Shown here: positions 54,101-62,722 of the stretch, in pieces
How positions within the stretch are numbered: position 1 is the first letter of the stretch
Layout: each line of letters opens with the position of its first letter
NCBI RefSeq assembly: GCF_032121415.1
Contig: NZ_CP135079.1
Location: 6,324,001 to 6,388,000, forward strand
Length of the DNA: 64,000 nucleotides
Direction: 5' to 3'
Source: Streptomyces parvus
GTDB taxonomy: Bacteria; Actinomycetota; Actinomycetes; Streptomycetales; Streptomycetaceae
Program-made: the position numbers and the translations under genes
Notes under the pieces: generated by a model
The model's database searches: none
Told to the model about the DNA's origin: nothing
The model's input: only the letters and a program-made list of their open reading frames with translations

Positions 54101-54189
54101 TCGCGTCCCACGCACCGGATCTCACCGCCGTCGACATCGCCCTCTCGGAATGCCTGGTCACCGCAGAGGCCGTGCACAGCACCGGCTGA
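51124..54189 (+). CDS. Large protein of unknown function upstream of the DUF1998 helicase (DruH-like position)
   Basis: A 1021-residue protein with no motif I can name. The first 160 residues are helical, residues 160-700 alternate strands in a way that suggests several beta-sandwich modules (SVLLTLPGEPDAGDWQLAAD, LLGPYEILVHRVGSRRSRRL). The last 250 residues are helical (LDQLPELQQQAVWRSARVVP). AAGGA lies 9 bases before the ATG. The helicase gene starts 81 bases after its stop, so they form one operon. A roughly 1000-residue unknown protein followed by a very large DUF1998 helicase is the layout of Druantia type III (DruH, DruE). I base the link on architecture alone. Confidence 0.7.
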   Translation: MVERTTMVGPGRDRYFRDGEGRGMLVDPTELLDDCERAWREAGEPSAGAVEPVAAVRTALVLEALVAYRLLADHSDLPRDRVFARWPACAVHTVALADGPKLPRLVVKARARVLAERPDLGSRGASPESADEWIRAAQEAARSLGWTWHVPTAAEDGSGTPPRGATSAPEVRLGPGAGSVLLTLPGEPDAGDWQLAADGEVFAALPPYWVLPGPVRRVEATDPTGTTHVSAIVDPDDALLAFGADGHRVPQDEPLPAAEICLLHAGTLQTEGAAPGIVELPTPYGWNGWTLSRVSLTGVTRVRAAAAVPGNWLDVAAGRPLGWEGGATLPWIAGDDGAPVWHRPPALRLPRRAGEPDARLWQAEVRRRGHEEPLARQTGAPGALLDPWKDVPRPLLGPYEILVHRVGSRRSRRLAAFLAEGTTAEPTAEWRLLAPHGGLAPARLTLRTGGPVTASERVVAFSPYEITKGLVLGDGIRQFTVEMCIPHSEVRLELGGHPLTWSIRPLDIDAADLAGESALTVRLPEQAVALTPLLALVVEGANLLTLRPERRTRTRRGDLRYSLAALADTVRDCVKADIRLLVAGESVHVATVRTQPIAENVVPDGGGLLLRGLSHPGELIARLYAVFAPWEQPLTATVDQSGRIPLPAAWRSLGPLIVHLKAGALTPTAPGWPRLRDRDTLVLRRSPWTSAAGRGSGARVSEYLAGHGALPRDTDAIPYQWIVAARGRDLQACGARETAPAECRSALVDAGPTALTGAADSALRSGELASVLAGSGLAALRIREVADPVTVRRVWRQAPLCALLLTAPLLPYLSGHPAYDVGELYPEEAELLGEVGQFLGDASAALLAGQADPSGAVGRFDAQTRALDQLPELQQQAVWRSARVVPRGLLDPDTRADAAWQAFRARKDLQYHATREEFSEALDAVSIFLDDGHPDLAQAFRGRDPGRLHGPGEAWMRVPHLSLGCALIARLAAAGDARAAGLERGLRHLWTPIASHAPDLTAVDIALSECLVTAEAVHSTG

Positions 54190-54270
54190 CCACCGGTTCC
54201 CGTCCATCCCGTACCGCACCGGTACCCCCCCACCGCTCGTCCGAAGCCGACCGTCACATCGGAGCCTCCC

Positions 54271-57200
54271 GTGCACAGCCTCGACCCGCTCGCCACCGCC
54301 CGCATGATCAGCGACACCTACCGCCGCTACCTGCGTTCCCTGCTGCCCCTGTGCGAGCCCCGCCTGGCCGAGGCCCTCGCCCACGCCATCGACACCAGCC
54401 CGCTGCTCACCAAGGGGCCCCTGCTGGAGGCCACCCCCGCCTACGCGCCGGGCGCCACCCTGAACGAGCTCGTCGCAGAGGGCGTACTCGACCCCGCGTT
54501 CCAGCAGCTGACCGGCCCCGCACTGCCCGCCGACCGTCCCCTGTACCGGCATCAGGAACAGGCGCTGCGCAAGGCCGTCGCCGGACACAACCTCGTCGTG
54601 GCCACCGGCACCGGCTCCGGCAAGACCGAGAGCTTCCTCCTGCCCGTCCTCAACGCCCTTGCCGCCGAACACGCCCGCGGCACCCTTGAACCCGGTGTTC
54701 GCGCCCTGCTGCTCTACCCGATGAACGCCCTGGCCAACGACCAGATGAAGCGACTGCGCCGACTTCTCGCCGACGCCCCCCACATCACCTTCGGCCGCTA
54801 CACCGGCGACACCAAGGACGATCCGCAGCGCGCCGCCGACACCTTCGAGCAGCTCAACCCCGGCGAACCGCGCCTGCCCAACGAACTGCTCAGCCGACGC
54901 GAGATGCGCGCCACACCGCCCCACCTTCTGCTCACCAACTACGCCATGCTGGAGTACCTGCTGCTCCGCCCCCAGGACATGGACCTCTTCGAGGGAGAAC
55001 AGGCGGGTTCCTGGCGGTTCGTCGTCGTCGACGAGGCCCACGTCTACGACGGAGCGCGCGGCGCGGAACTCGCAATGCTGCTGCGCCGTTTGAAGGACCG
55101 TGTGGGGCAGGGTCGGGAGATCCAGGCCGTCGCCACCAGTGCCACCGTCGGCGCGGAGGAGAACCCGGCCGCCGTCACCGCCTTCGCCCAGGCCCTCTTC
55201 GACGTCCCCTTCCGCTGGGACGCGAGCGACCCGGCCGCCCAGGACCTGGTCACTGCTACCCGGGTCGCCACACCCGATGGCCCGCACTGGGGGCCGCTGC
55301 CGACCACCGAGTACCTGCGCCTGGCCACGACCGCCGACCCCGGACCGGAGATCGTGTCGGCCGCCCGCATGCACGGCCTGCCCGCCGACACCACCGCGGC
55401 CACCGCCCTCGCCGCCGAGGCCGGCACCGCGGTTCTGCGCCGGGCCCTCGCCGACGGACCCCGGCCCGTGAACGAGATCGCCCGCGACGTCTTTCCCGGT
55501 GACCCCGTCGGACCCGCGGCGGTCACCGCGCTCATCCAACTCGCCAGCCAGGTGACCGACACCGACGGCGCTCCCGTGCTCTCCGCCCGCTACCACCTCT
55601 TCGCACGCGCCACAGAAGGCGCCTTCACCTGCCTCGACCCGGCAGGCCCCCACCTCGACCTGGCCCGCCACGAGACCTGCGCGCGGTGTGCCCGCCCCTC
55701 CTTCGAGCTGGGTGCCTGCCGCCGCTGCGGTGCCGTACACCTGCACGGCACCCTCACCGGCAAGGGGGCACAGGCCCGCCTCGCACACCGCAAGTCTCCC
55801 GACAGCTTCCACACTTGGCTGCTCCTCGACGGGGACGGCTCGGACACCGGTGCCGACGAGGACGACGAGACACTCGGCGACAACGCCAAGGGCGGCCTCA
55901 AGGAACGCCGACTGTGCACTCGCTGTGCGGTCGTGCACCCCGCGGCCACGGCATCCTGCACCGCTCCTGGATGCGGTGGCACCGAACTGCGCCGAGTCCA
56001 CCAACTCGACACCCACGAGGGCACCCCGGCCGCATGCCTCGCCTGCGGAGCGCGTGGTCACGGCATGATCCGCCTGTTCGAGGCGGGCAACGAGGCTTCG
56101 GCCGCCGTCCTCAGCACCGCCCTCTATCAGGCGCTGCCTCCGGCGACCGACGGCCCGGCCGCCGCACTGCCCGGACAGGGCCGCAAGCTGCTGTTCTTCA
56201 GCGACAGCCGACAGGCCGCCGCGTACTTCGCGCCCTACCTGGAGGACTCCTACACCCGCATCCAGCACCGACGTCTGATCACTCAGGCCGTCCGGCAGGG
56301 CTGCCCCGATCCCGACGAGCCCCTGCACATCGACGACCTCGTCGCCCACACCATCCGCGCCGCCGACCGCGCCGGAGTCTTCCGCCGCAACGACTCCCGC
56401 CAGGCCAAGCAGCGCGAAGTGGCCCTGTGGGTGATGCAAGAAGTGCTCAGCCTCGACGACCGCCAGTCACTCGAAGGCCTCGGCCTGCTCCGGGTCGACA
56501 TCGACCGCGAGCCCTTCTGGCAGCCGCCCGCCGCCCTCACCTCACTCGGCCTCTCGGACGACGAGGCATGGCTGCTGCTGCAGGAACTTCTGCGCAGCCT
56601 GCGCAACCAGGGCTCGCTCACCATGCCCGAGGATGTCGACGCGGGCGACGAGGCGTTCGCCCCGCGCAAGGGGCCCATCTGGGTCCGCTCCCAGGGCTCC
56701 GAGGCCAAGCGCAGGGTGATCAGCTGGCTGCCCAGCGCCGCGAGCGCCTCGAACCGACGCGTCGACTACCTCGTACGCGTACTCGACGCCCTCGGCCACC
56801 AGGGTGAACGACGGGCCGCCGCTCTCGACGTCTTGAACCGTCTGTGGACCGACCTCACGACAGGTCACCTCGCCGACTGGCTGCCGTCCGAGAACCAGCC
56901 CGGGATCGGCGTCGTCCGTCGGCTCGACCACGCCTGGCTGCGCTTGCGGCCGGTGATGGCGGACAGCGATCCGCTGTACGCCTGCGACCGCTGCCGCCGC
57001 ATCACCGCGGTGTCCGTGCGCGGTGTGTGCCCGACGCTGCGCTGCACAGGGCGCCTGGAGGACTTCAAGCCGTCGCCCGAGACAGACGAGCATCTGCGGC
57101 GCCTCTACCTGACCTTCGACCCTGTTCCCCTGCGCGCTCAGGAGCACACCGCGCAGTGGACCGGGGAGAAGGCCGCCGAGATCCAGGGGGAGTTCGTTCG

Positions 57201-58965
57201 AGGACAGGTCAACGCCCTGTCCTGCTCCACCACCTTCGAACTCGGCGTCGACGTCGGTGAACTCCAGGCCGTCGTCCTGCGCAACATGCCGCCCACCACC
57301 GCCAACTACGTCCAGCGCGCCGGCCGTGCCGGCCGCCGTGCGGACTCGGCCGCCCTGGTCCTCACCTACGCGCAGCGGCGCCCCCACGACCTTTCCCGGT
57401 TCGCGGAGCCCGAGCGGATGATCGCCGGGGAGGTGAGGGCCCCGATCGTCCCTGTCGACAACGTCCGGATCGACCGCCGCCACGCCCACTCCATCGCGCT
57501 CGCCGCCTTCTTCCGTGCCATGAAGGACGAGCGGGGCCGGATCTGGCGCAAGGCGGGAGAGTTCTTCCTTCCCGACGACACCACCGGTGAGATCGCCGCC
57601 CACACCGTGCGCGACTGGCTGACGCCTGTCCCCAAGGTCGTCATGGCCTCCCTGCGCCGGGTTCTCCCCGACACGGTCCAAGCCGAGATCGGCATCGACT
57701 CCGGCGACTGGGTCGCCGAACTGGACCGACTCCTGCGGGCCGCACAGCAGATCCTCGACCAGGACGTCACCTCGTACAGTGAACGCCGCGATCAGGCCGC
57801 GGCCGCCCGCAAGTACCGGCAGGCGGAGATGTACGAGAAGGTCATCCGCAACCTCACCCAGCGCGAACTGCTCGGGGTCCTCGCCAAACGCAACGTGCTG
57901 CCCAAGTACGGCTTCCCCGTGGACACCGTCGAACTGCGCATCCCCCAGGAAGGTGGCGCCGTCTCGGGGCAACTGGAACTCACCCGCGATCTGAGCGCCG
58001 CTGTCCACGAGTACGCCCCAGGGGCCGAGATCGTGGCGGGCGGCCACCTGTGGGCGTCCGCCGGTGTCTACCGGCTGCCGGACCGCGAACTGGTCAGCCG
58101 ACACTACGCCGTGTGCGCCGCCTGCGGCCGCTATCGGGAGGCCACCGAACCCGTGGGCCCCGTCTGCGCCGCCTGCGGCACGCAGTCGGCGGCCGCGCAA
58201 CGAAGGTACGTCGAACCGGTCTACGGTTTCGTCGCCGCGCGCGGCCCACAGCGCCGCCCGGGGCAGACCCCGCCACGGCGGTCCTGGTACGGCGACGTCC
58301 ACATGTCCACCGACACCGCCGACCTCCAGGAAGGCGCGACCACCTTCGTCTCCGGCCACACCACGCCCTGGTCGGCGGGCACCAGGGGAGAGATGGTGGT
58401 CGTCTCCGAGGGACCGGCCGGTGCCGGATACCAGATCTGCGACTGGTGCGGCTGGGGCCGTCCGCACGCTCAGGCCGGGCCTCTTCGCGGCGGCCACCCG
58501 CACCTGCTGAAGGACACCCAGTGCACGGGCCCCCTCCGGGTCGTCTCCCTCGCTCACCGGTACCAGACCGACTTCCTCCAGATCCATCTGGACCCGCTCA
58601 CAGCCTTGACCGCCACTGCGGCCCGTCTGCGTTCCGGCCTGTACGCGCTGCTCGAAGGCGCCGCAGCGCATCTGGAGATGAGTCGCGATGACATCGACGG
58701 CACGGTTCACACCGGCACCGGCGGCATGCCGTCCCTGCTGCTCTTCGACACCACTCCGGGGGGCGCGGGCAATGCCGTGTCCATGGGCGAGCGGCTCGAA
58801 CCGGTTGTCTCTGCCGCGCTTGCTCGGGTGGCGGCCTGCGAGTGCGGCCCGGAGAGCAGCTGCTACGCGTGCCTGCGGAACTTCCGCAACGAGCGATTCC
58901 ACGAGCTGCTGAGCCGATATGAGGCCATGGCGCTCCTCAACGCCTTGGCCGGGGATCCGACCTGA
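54271..58965 (+). CDS. DEAD/DEAH-box helicase with zinc fingers and C-terminal DUF1998 (DruE/MrfA-like)
   Basis: A 1564-residue superfamily 2 helicase. Walker A is ATGTGSGKT (111-119), motif Ia LLYPMNALANDQ, motif II DEAH (254-257), motif III TSAT (about 289-292) and motif VI QRAGRAGRR (from 1015). Several Cys clusters occur (CARCARPSF with CRRCGAVH, CTRCAVVHPA, ACLACGARGH, CDRCRRITAV, CAACGRYREA). The end is a DUF1998 module with CECGPESSCYACLRNFRN (about 1523-1540). The GTG start has GGAG 6 bases upstream. DUF1998 helicases act in DNA repair (MrfA) and in antiphage systems (Druantia, DISARM, Dpd). The large upstream partner and downstream nuclease-like gene favour defence. Confidence 0.9.
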   Translation: MHSLDPLATARMISDTYRRYLRSLLPLCEPRLAEALAHAIDTSPLLTKGPLLEATPAYAPGATLNELVAEGVLDPAFQQLTGPALPADRPLYRHQEQALRKAVAGHNLVVATGTGSGKTESFLLPVLNALAAEHARGTLEPGVRALLLYPMNALANDQMKRLRRLLADAPHITFGRYTGDTKDDPQRAADTFEQLNPGEPRLPNELLSRREMRATPPHLLLTNYAMLEYLLLRPQDMDLFEGEQAGSWRFVVVDEAHVYDGARGAELAMLLRRLKDRVGQGREIQAVATSATVGAEENPAAVTAFAQALFDVPFRWDASDPAAQDLVTATRVATPDGPHWGPLPTTEYLRLATTADPGPEIVSAARMHGLPADTTAATALAAEAGTAVLRRALADGPRPVNEIARDVFPGDPVGPAAVTALIQLASQVTDTDGAPVLSARYHLFARATEGAFTCLDPAGPHLDLARHETCARCARPSFELGACRRCGAVHLHGTLTGKGAQARLAHRKSPDSFHTWLLLDGDGSDTGADEDDETLGDNAKGGLKERRLCTRCAVVHPAATASCTAPGCGGTELRRVHQLDTHEGTPAACLACGARGHGMIRLFEAGNEASAAVLSTALYQALPPATDGPAAALPGQGRKLLFFSDSRQAAAYFAPYLEDSYTRIQHRRLITQAVRQGCPDPDEPLHIDDLVAHTIRAADRAGVFRRNDSRQAKQREVALWVMQEVLSLDDRQSLEGLGLLRVDIDREPFWQPPAALTSLGLSDDEAWLLLQELLRSLRNQGSLTMPEDVDAGDEAFAPRKGPIWVRSQGSEAKRRVISWLPSAASASNRRVDYLVRVLDALGHQGERRAAALDVLNRLWTDLTTGHLADWLPSENQPGIGVVRRLDHAWLRLRPVMADSDPLYACDRCRRITAVSVRGVCPTLRCTGRLEDFKPSPETDEHLRRLYLTFDPVPLRAQEHTAQWTGEKAAEIQGEFVRGQVNALSCSTTFELGVDVGELQAVVLRNMPPTTANYVQRAGRAGRRADSAALVLTYAQRRPHDLSRFAEPERMIAGEVRAPIVPVDNVRIDRRHAHSIALAAFFRAMKDERGRIWRKAGEFFLPDDTTGEIAAHTVRDWLTPVPKVVMASLRRVLPDTVQAEIGIDSGDWVAELDRLLRAAQQILDQDVTSYSERRDQAAAARKYRQAEMYEKVIRNLTQRELLGVLAKRNVLPKYGFPVDTVELRIPQEGGAVSGQLELTRDLSAAVHEYAPGAEIVAGGHLWASAGVYRLPDRELVSRHYAVCAACGRYREATEPVGPVCAACGTQSAAAQRRYVEPVYGFVAARGPQRRPGQTPPRRSWYGDVHMSTDTADLQEGATTFVSGHTTPWSAGTRGEMVVVSEGPAGAGYQICDWCGWGRPHAQAGPLRGGHPHLLKDTQCTGPLRVVSLAHRYQTDFLQIHLDPLTALTATAARLRSGLYALLEGAAAHLEMSRDDIDGTVHTGTGGMPSLLLFDTTPGGAGNAVSMGERLEPVVSAALARVAACECGPESSCYACLRNFRNERFHELLSRYEAMALLNALAGDPT

Positions 58966-59788
58966 TCGGAATATGTAGGGGCTTCGCTCGACCGCGTCGC
59001 GCGAACAGTTCCTCCCACACAAGCGGACTGAGCGGCCGACCAGACGCAAGGCACCCACGACGGAGCTGAACAGACGAGTAGCGTCGCGTCGACTGCCGAC
59101 CGGGACAAGCTCTGAGCCGTGGTGGGACCTGGGCCGCGATTAGCCACCCGGCGGGTTGCACCAGGAGGCCGAGACGCGCTGCCACCGACTCGCGGTGGGA
59201 ATCGCCCACCGGAGAGGGGAAGGAGAGCAGACTATCCGTATGGACACTGCCTCAGCCCACCAGGACAGTGAAGAAGCAGAGCAGCTGAGCGCAGCCGTGG
59301 GGGTCCTCGCCGACTTCCTGAGCCGTCAGCCGCTCACCGTGGCCCTGGCCTCGCTGGAGCACCGATTGGAGGGGGCCGACGGGGTGAATGTCATGCGGAT
59401 AGCGGAGGACAGCCACGTCGTGCCGGAGCTGCTTGCCTCAGCGCTCACGGTCCGCGAGAGCCTGGGCCGGATCAACGACTTGATCCACGCCTGCGGCATC
59501 CTCCTCGTCCTGCCCCACATCCTTGGGGATGGAGAACACATTGCCGTGCGCCCCTCCCTTGGTGCCGGTAACGACCAGAGCCGTCCGTACGACCTGGAGA
59601 CGGACCAGCGCGTCGCGGAGTTCAAGTTCGCTCGTTGGCGCGGCGCGGACGCCATGCGCAAGCGCCAGGCCTTCAAGGACCTCGTGATGCTCGCGGCCGA
59701 CACCTCTGGCCGTCGGGCCGAGCTCTTCGTGCTCGGCCCCGAGCCCTGCCGCTTCCTGGCTTCCAGCACTTCAACTGCGGCCTGGGCC

Positions 59789-60745
59789 CTAGATGTATTG
59801 ACCCGCAGGGTTGTTGACACGGGTGATGGGTGGGTGGCCGCCGAGTGCGGTGTGGCTGCGGTGGTGGTTGTAGGTGTGGAGGAAGTCTGCCAGGGCTTCG
59901 GCCCGCTCGGTGTTGGCGGTGTAGGGCCGGATGTAGGCCCATTCGTCGAGCAGGGTGCGGTTGAAGCGTTCGACCTTGCCGTTGGTCTGGGGCCGGTAGG
60001 CCCGGGTCAGCTTGCCTGTGGCGCCGAGGTCCGCGAGGGCGTTCCTCCAGGCCAGGCCCTTGCGGTAGGCCCAGGCGTTGTCCGTCAGGACCCGCTCGAT
60101 GCGGGGGATGCCCTGGCGGTGGAAGAAGGCGGCTGCGCGGGTGAGGAAGCCCGCGCAGGTCGCGACCTTCTCGTCGGGGTGGATCTCGCTGTAGGCCAGG
60201 CGGGAATGGTCGTCGACGGCAGAGTGGATGTAGTCGAAGCCCATGTTGCTGCGGGTGGCGCGGCCGGCCTGGCGGCCCAGGGTCCTGTGACCGCCGCCGT
60301 CGGGGATCCGGCCGAGCTTCTTCACGTCGATGTGGATCAGCTCGCCGGGCCGGTCGCGTTCGTAGCGGCGGATCAGGGTGCCGGTCGGACGGTCGATCCA
60401 GGACAGCCGGTTCAGACTGTGGCGGGTCAGGATCCGGTGCACGGTCGAGGCGGGCAGGCCCAGGACCGGGCCGATGCGGGCGGGGCCGAGCTTGCGGGTC
60501 CTGCGGAGGTCGCAGACGCGAGCCTCGACGGCCCGTGGGGTGCGGTGCGGTGTGCGATGGGGCCTGCTGGAGCGGTCGGCCAGGCCCGAGTCACCCTCCG
60601 CGCGCCAACGGCGGATCCACTTGTGGGCGGTAGGCCTGGATATGCCCATTTCGGCCGCCACATGGGCAACTGGCCGCCCACCGAGGACGCGATCGACCAG
60701 GATTCGCCTGCCGTGAACGGTCAGCCGGGCATTACGGTGGGACAC
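59789..60745 (-). CDS. IS481-family transposase
   Basis: A 318-residue protein from GTG 60745 with GGAGG upstream. The N-terminal HTH reads MGISRPTAHKWIRRWRAEGD. The integrase core carries HIDVKKLGRI (first Asp), VLTDNAWAY (second Asp) and YRPQTNGKVERFNRTL (Glu). A conserved YNHHRSHTALGGHPP segment ends the domain. The stop codon TAG is not in the element: the last codons run through the terminal TACA into the target sequence CTAGA, which supplies the stop. Confidence 0.93.
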   Translation of the reverse strand: MSHRNARLTVHGRRILVDRVLGGRPVAHVAAEMGISRPTAHKWIRRWRAEGDSGLADRSSRPHRTPHRTPRAVEARVCDLRRTRKLGPARIGPVLGLPASTVHRILTRHSLNRLSWIDRPTGTLIRRYERDRPGELIHIDVKKLGRIPDGGGHRTLGRQAGRATRSNMGFDYIHSAVDDHSRLAYSEIHPDEKVATCAGFLTRAAAFFHRQGIPRIERVLTDNAWAYRKGLAWRNALADLGATGKLTRAYRPQTNGKVERFNRTLLDEWAYIRPYTANTERAEALADFLHTYNHHRSHTALGGHPPITRVNNPAGQYI

Positions 60746-60848
60746 GAAGACCTCCGTGTGTGGTGTGGAGCCTAGACACCTCCACCACACCGGAGGTCTT
60801 CGCCATGATCAAGCCCGGTCGGCGTTAACAACGCTCGTGATCAATACA
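59794..60848 (-). mobile_element. IS481-family insertion sequence with 6-bp target duplication
   Basis: A 1055-bp element. Both ends begin TGTATTGA when read inwards and keep matching imperfectly for about 28 bases. CCTAGA is duplicated at 59788-59793 and 60849-60854, matching the NCTAGN target known for IS481. It interrupts the nuclease-like gene and looks intact, so it may be recent. Confidence 0.93.
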
Positions 60849-61005
60849 CCTAGACCGCAGCCCAGGGGCGCTGCGGACCTTCACTACCGCATTCGGCACG
60901 CCGAACATGTCCGTCGCCCAGTTCACCGCGACCCATGCCGCCCACGTTCAGATCACCGATTTGCGGGATCTTCTCCCCGCATCCGTCGCAGCCCTCCTGC
61001 AGTGA

Positions 61006-61333
61006 AATATGGGCTGCGGAGTCTAGCTGCACAGTGTTTCCCGACTTGGTTGACCAGTGCATCCAGATTGTCCATCGACAGCCAGCCCCGGCGTCACGGA
61101 GTGTCGATCGCTAATCGAGACAAAAGATCACGGCGAGTATGTGCTGGAGGGGGCCCACTGACCTCGAAGGGCTCGAAGGTATTGATCTCGAGCCCGAGAA
61201 GATCACCTATGTGCTGAGGCGAGCCATCAGCTCCGGGAGGCTCGCGAGCGGGGCATCGTTCTAGGCCTGCGTGCCCATCGTCCTCGCGCCGGGCCTGGCT
61301 CCGAGATGAACCGGGCCCGGAGGAGTTCTAGTG
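61006..61333. other. Gap with a doubtful small frame
   Basis: A plus-strand frame at 61140-61265 reads MCWRGPTDLEGLEGIDLEPE then KITYVLRRAISSGRLASGAS. It has no ribosome site I can see and may be a scrap of a larger gene. Confidence 0.3.
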
Positions 61334-62722
61334 TCAGCGGGCGCGGCTCGGGCGAGGCTCCTTGTCCTGGCCGGGCAGCAGCCGTAGTGCTAGGACCGAG
61401 CCGTCGGCGTGGACGGAGACGGGGCCGCCCCAGTCCTTGTCGAATGTGAGGCGTGGGCGGACGTGGCGGCCGGCGTGGACGAGGGCGCGGTATTCCTCGA
61501 CGTTGCCCCTGGCGAGGAGGCGGAAGACCTCCTCGTCCACGCCGGAGAACGCTTCGACGCGGGGGCCGTTGAGGCGGAAGACGTGGTCGGTGCCGACGTA
61601 GTTGTTGCCGAAGAGGACGTGGGTGGCGTCCTGGACGCTCATGTTGGCCGCGTGCTCAAGGCCCGTAAATCGTCTGTGGCCCTGCCGGTCGGTCAGGTGG
61701 CGCGCGGTGGCGTGGCCGGAGCCGGTGAAGGCCATCAGGCCCGCCGCCGTAGTGTGGGCCAGGGACTCCTGGAACCAGGCGTAGTCTTTTGCCTGCACGT
61801 GGCAGCCCCGTACGGGCTCCGGCGCGACCAAGCCCTTGGTCGGTGGGTGGATGTTCGGCATCACGTTTGCTTGGAACGGTGGGGCGTTGAGGTTCGGCTC
61901 ACGGACCTCCGCCGGGAACAGCCGGCCGCCGCTGCCGGGTGCCTGGAGGGCGTGGACGGTCATCGTGCCGCCGTCTGTCGGGAGCTGTGTGCTGAACAGC
62001 AGGCCCGGTGTCTCGTTCCACGGGCCGATGTGCACCGCTTCGGCGTGGGCGGAGGCGGAGGCCAACTGCTCGGCGGAGGTGGCGGAGTCGCTGTGGTTGC
62101 CCTTGCAGGCGAGGGGAATGGTGAGGGACGGCTCGCCCGGACGCCAGATCTCTGCGAAGTAGTGTGGGCGGTAGCGATACCTCACCTTCTCGCCTTTGTC
62201 CCTGCTGGTGAGGGCCCAGCCCGCGCGTAACGCCGTATCGACAGGAACGATCGTCACCGTGTGGTCAGGGAAGCGGCTGCGCAGCATGTGTTCGGCGAGA
62301 GTGAGCGCGAAACCGATGCCAAGCTCGCCGGACTGCAGCGACTTGTAGTGGTCCGCGATCCGGTGGCCTTCGTCGGTGAGGCCGAGGAAGGAGTTGCGAC
62401 CGCCGGCCAGGGCCTGGGTGTACTTGAGCGCACCCCAGTGCTCCGCCAGTCCCCGGCCCGCCCCGCGCCATGACAGGGCTGTGGCCCGGGCGAGGGTGTG
62501 GAGCACGTCCCAGAGGGTCACTTCGAACTGCCGGGGCAGCTCCGTCTGCGGGATCGGAGCGAGGGCGAGCTTCCGGCGGAGCGGCTCGTCCTCGTTCTCC
62601 TTCCGCTTCTTGTCGTCCGCGGCGATGGCGGCTTCCACCTTCCCGACGAGTACCACGTCGGAGTGGACGGAGACGTTCGACGGCTGGGTCAGGTCCTGGA
62701 GCACTTCTTCGGTCGGCTTCAA
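61334..62722 (-). CDS. Hypothetical protein, last cargo gene of the element
   Basis: A 462-residue protein starting at TTG with GGAGA upstream. It has a charged N-terminus (KVEAAIAADDKKRKENEDEP), a helical part (FEVTLWDVLHTLARATALSW) and a possible winged-helix stretch (AGGRNSFLGLTDEGHRIADH). A core with scattered Cys/His and Trp follows (PHYFAEIWRPGEPSLTIPLA, AWFQESLAHTTAAGLMAFTG). No signal peptide or membrane helix is seen. I cannot name a family. The position between the helicase-nuclease system and the right att site suggests cargo, possibly defence-related. Confidence 0.65.
   Translation of the reverse strand: MKPTEEVLQDLTQPSNVSVHSDVVLVGKVEAAIAADDKKRKENEDEPLRRKLALAPIPQTELPRQFEVTLWDVLHTLARATALSWRGAGRGLAEHWGALKYTQALAGGRNSFLGLTDEGHRIADHYKSLQSGELGIGFALTLAEHMLRSRFPDHTVTIVPVDTALRAGWALTSRDKGEKVRYRYRPHYFAEIWRPGEPSLTIPLACKGNHSDSATSAEQLASASAHAEAVHIGPWNETPGLLFSTQLPTDGGTMTVHALQAPGSGGRLFPAEVREPNLNAPPFQANVMPNIHPPTKGLVAPEPVRGCHVQAKDYAWFQESLAHTTAAGLMAFTGSGHATARHLTDRQGHRRFTGLEHAANMSVQDATHVLFGNNYVGTDHVFRLNGPRVEAFSGVDEEVFRLLARGNVEEYRALVHAGRHVRPRLTFDKDWGGPVSVHADGSVLALRLLPGQDKEPRPSRAR

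Larger units (their letters stand above)
59240..61005 (+). pseudogene. PD-(D/E)XK-like nuclease gene split by an IS481-type element
   Basis: The first part (59240-59793) and the last part (60855-61005) join in frame once the insertion and one 6-bp duplication are removed, giving 234 residues and a stop. The protein has helical ends and the core YDLETDQRVAEFKFARWRG. Asp118 or Asp122, Glu127 and Lys129 fit the D...ExK signature of restriction-type nucleases, followed by a helix RKRQAFKDLVMLAAD. It lies 274 bases after the helicase stop on the same strand and was probably the third gene of that system. As it stands, the product would end inside insertion sequence and lack about 50 residues. Confidence 0.75.

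Noticed and set aside
53533..59058. Very long minus-strand open frames (up to 968 and 838 codons) opposite the unknown protein and helicase genes
   Set aside because: They mirror the G+C-biased codons of well-supported plus-strand genes, lack domains and ribosome sites, and have low-complexity Gly/Val/Arg composition.
59156..60775. Plus-strand frame of 539 codons crossing into the insertion element
   Set aside because: Composite of the broken nuclease gene and antisense transposase sequence; the true gene is interrupted at 59794.
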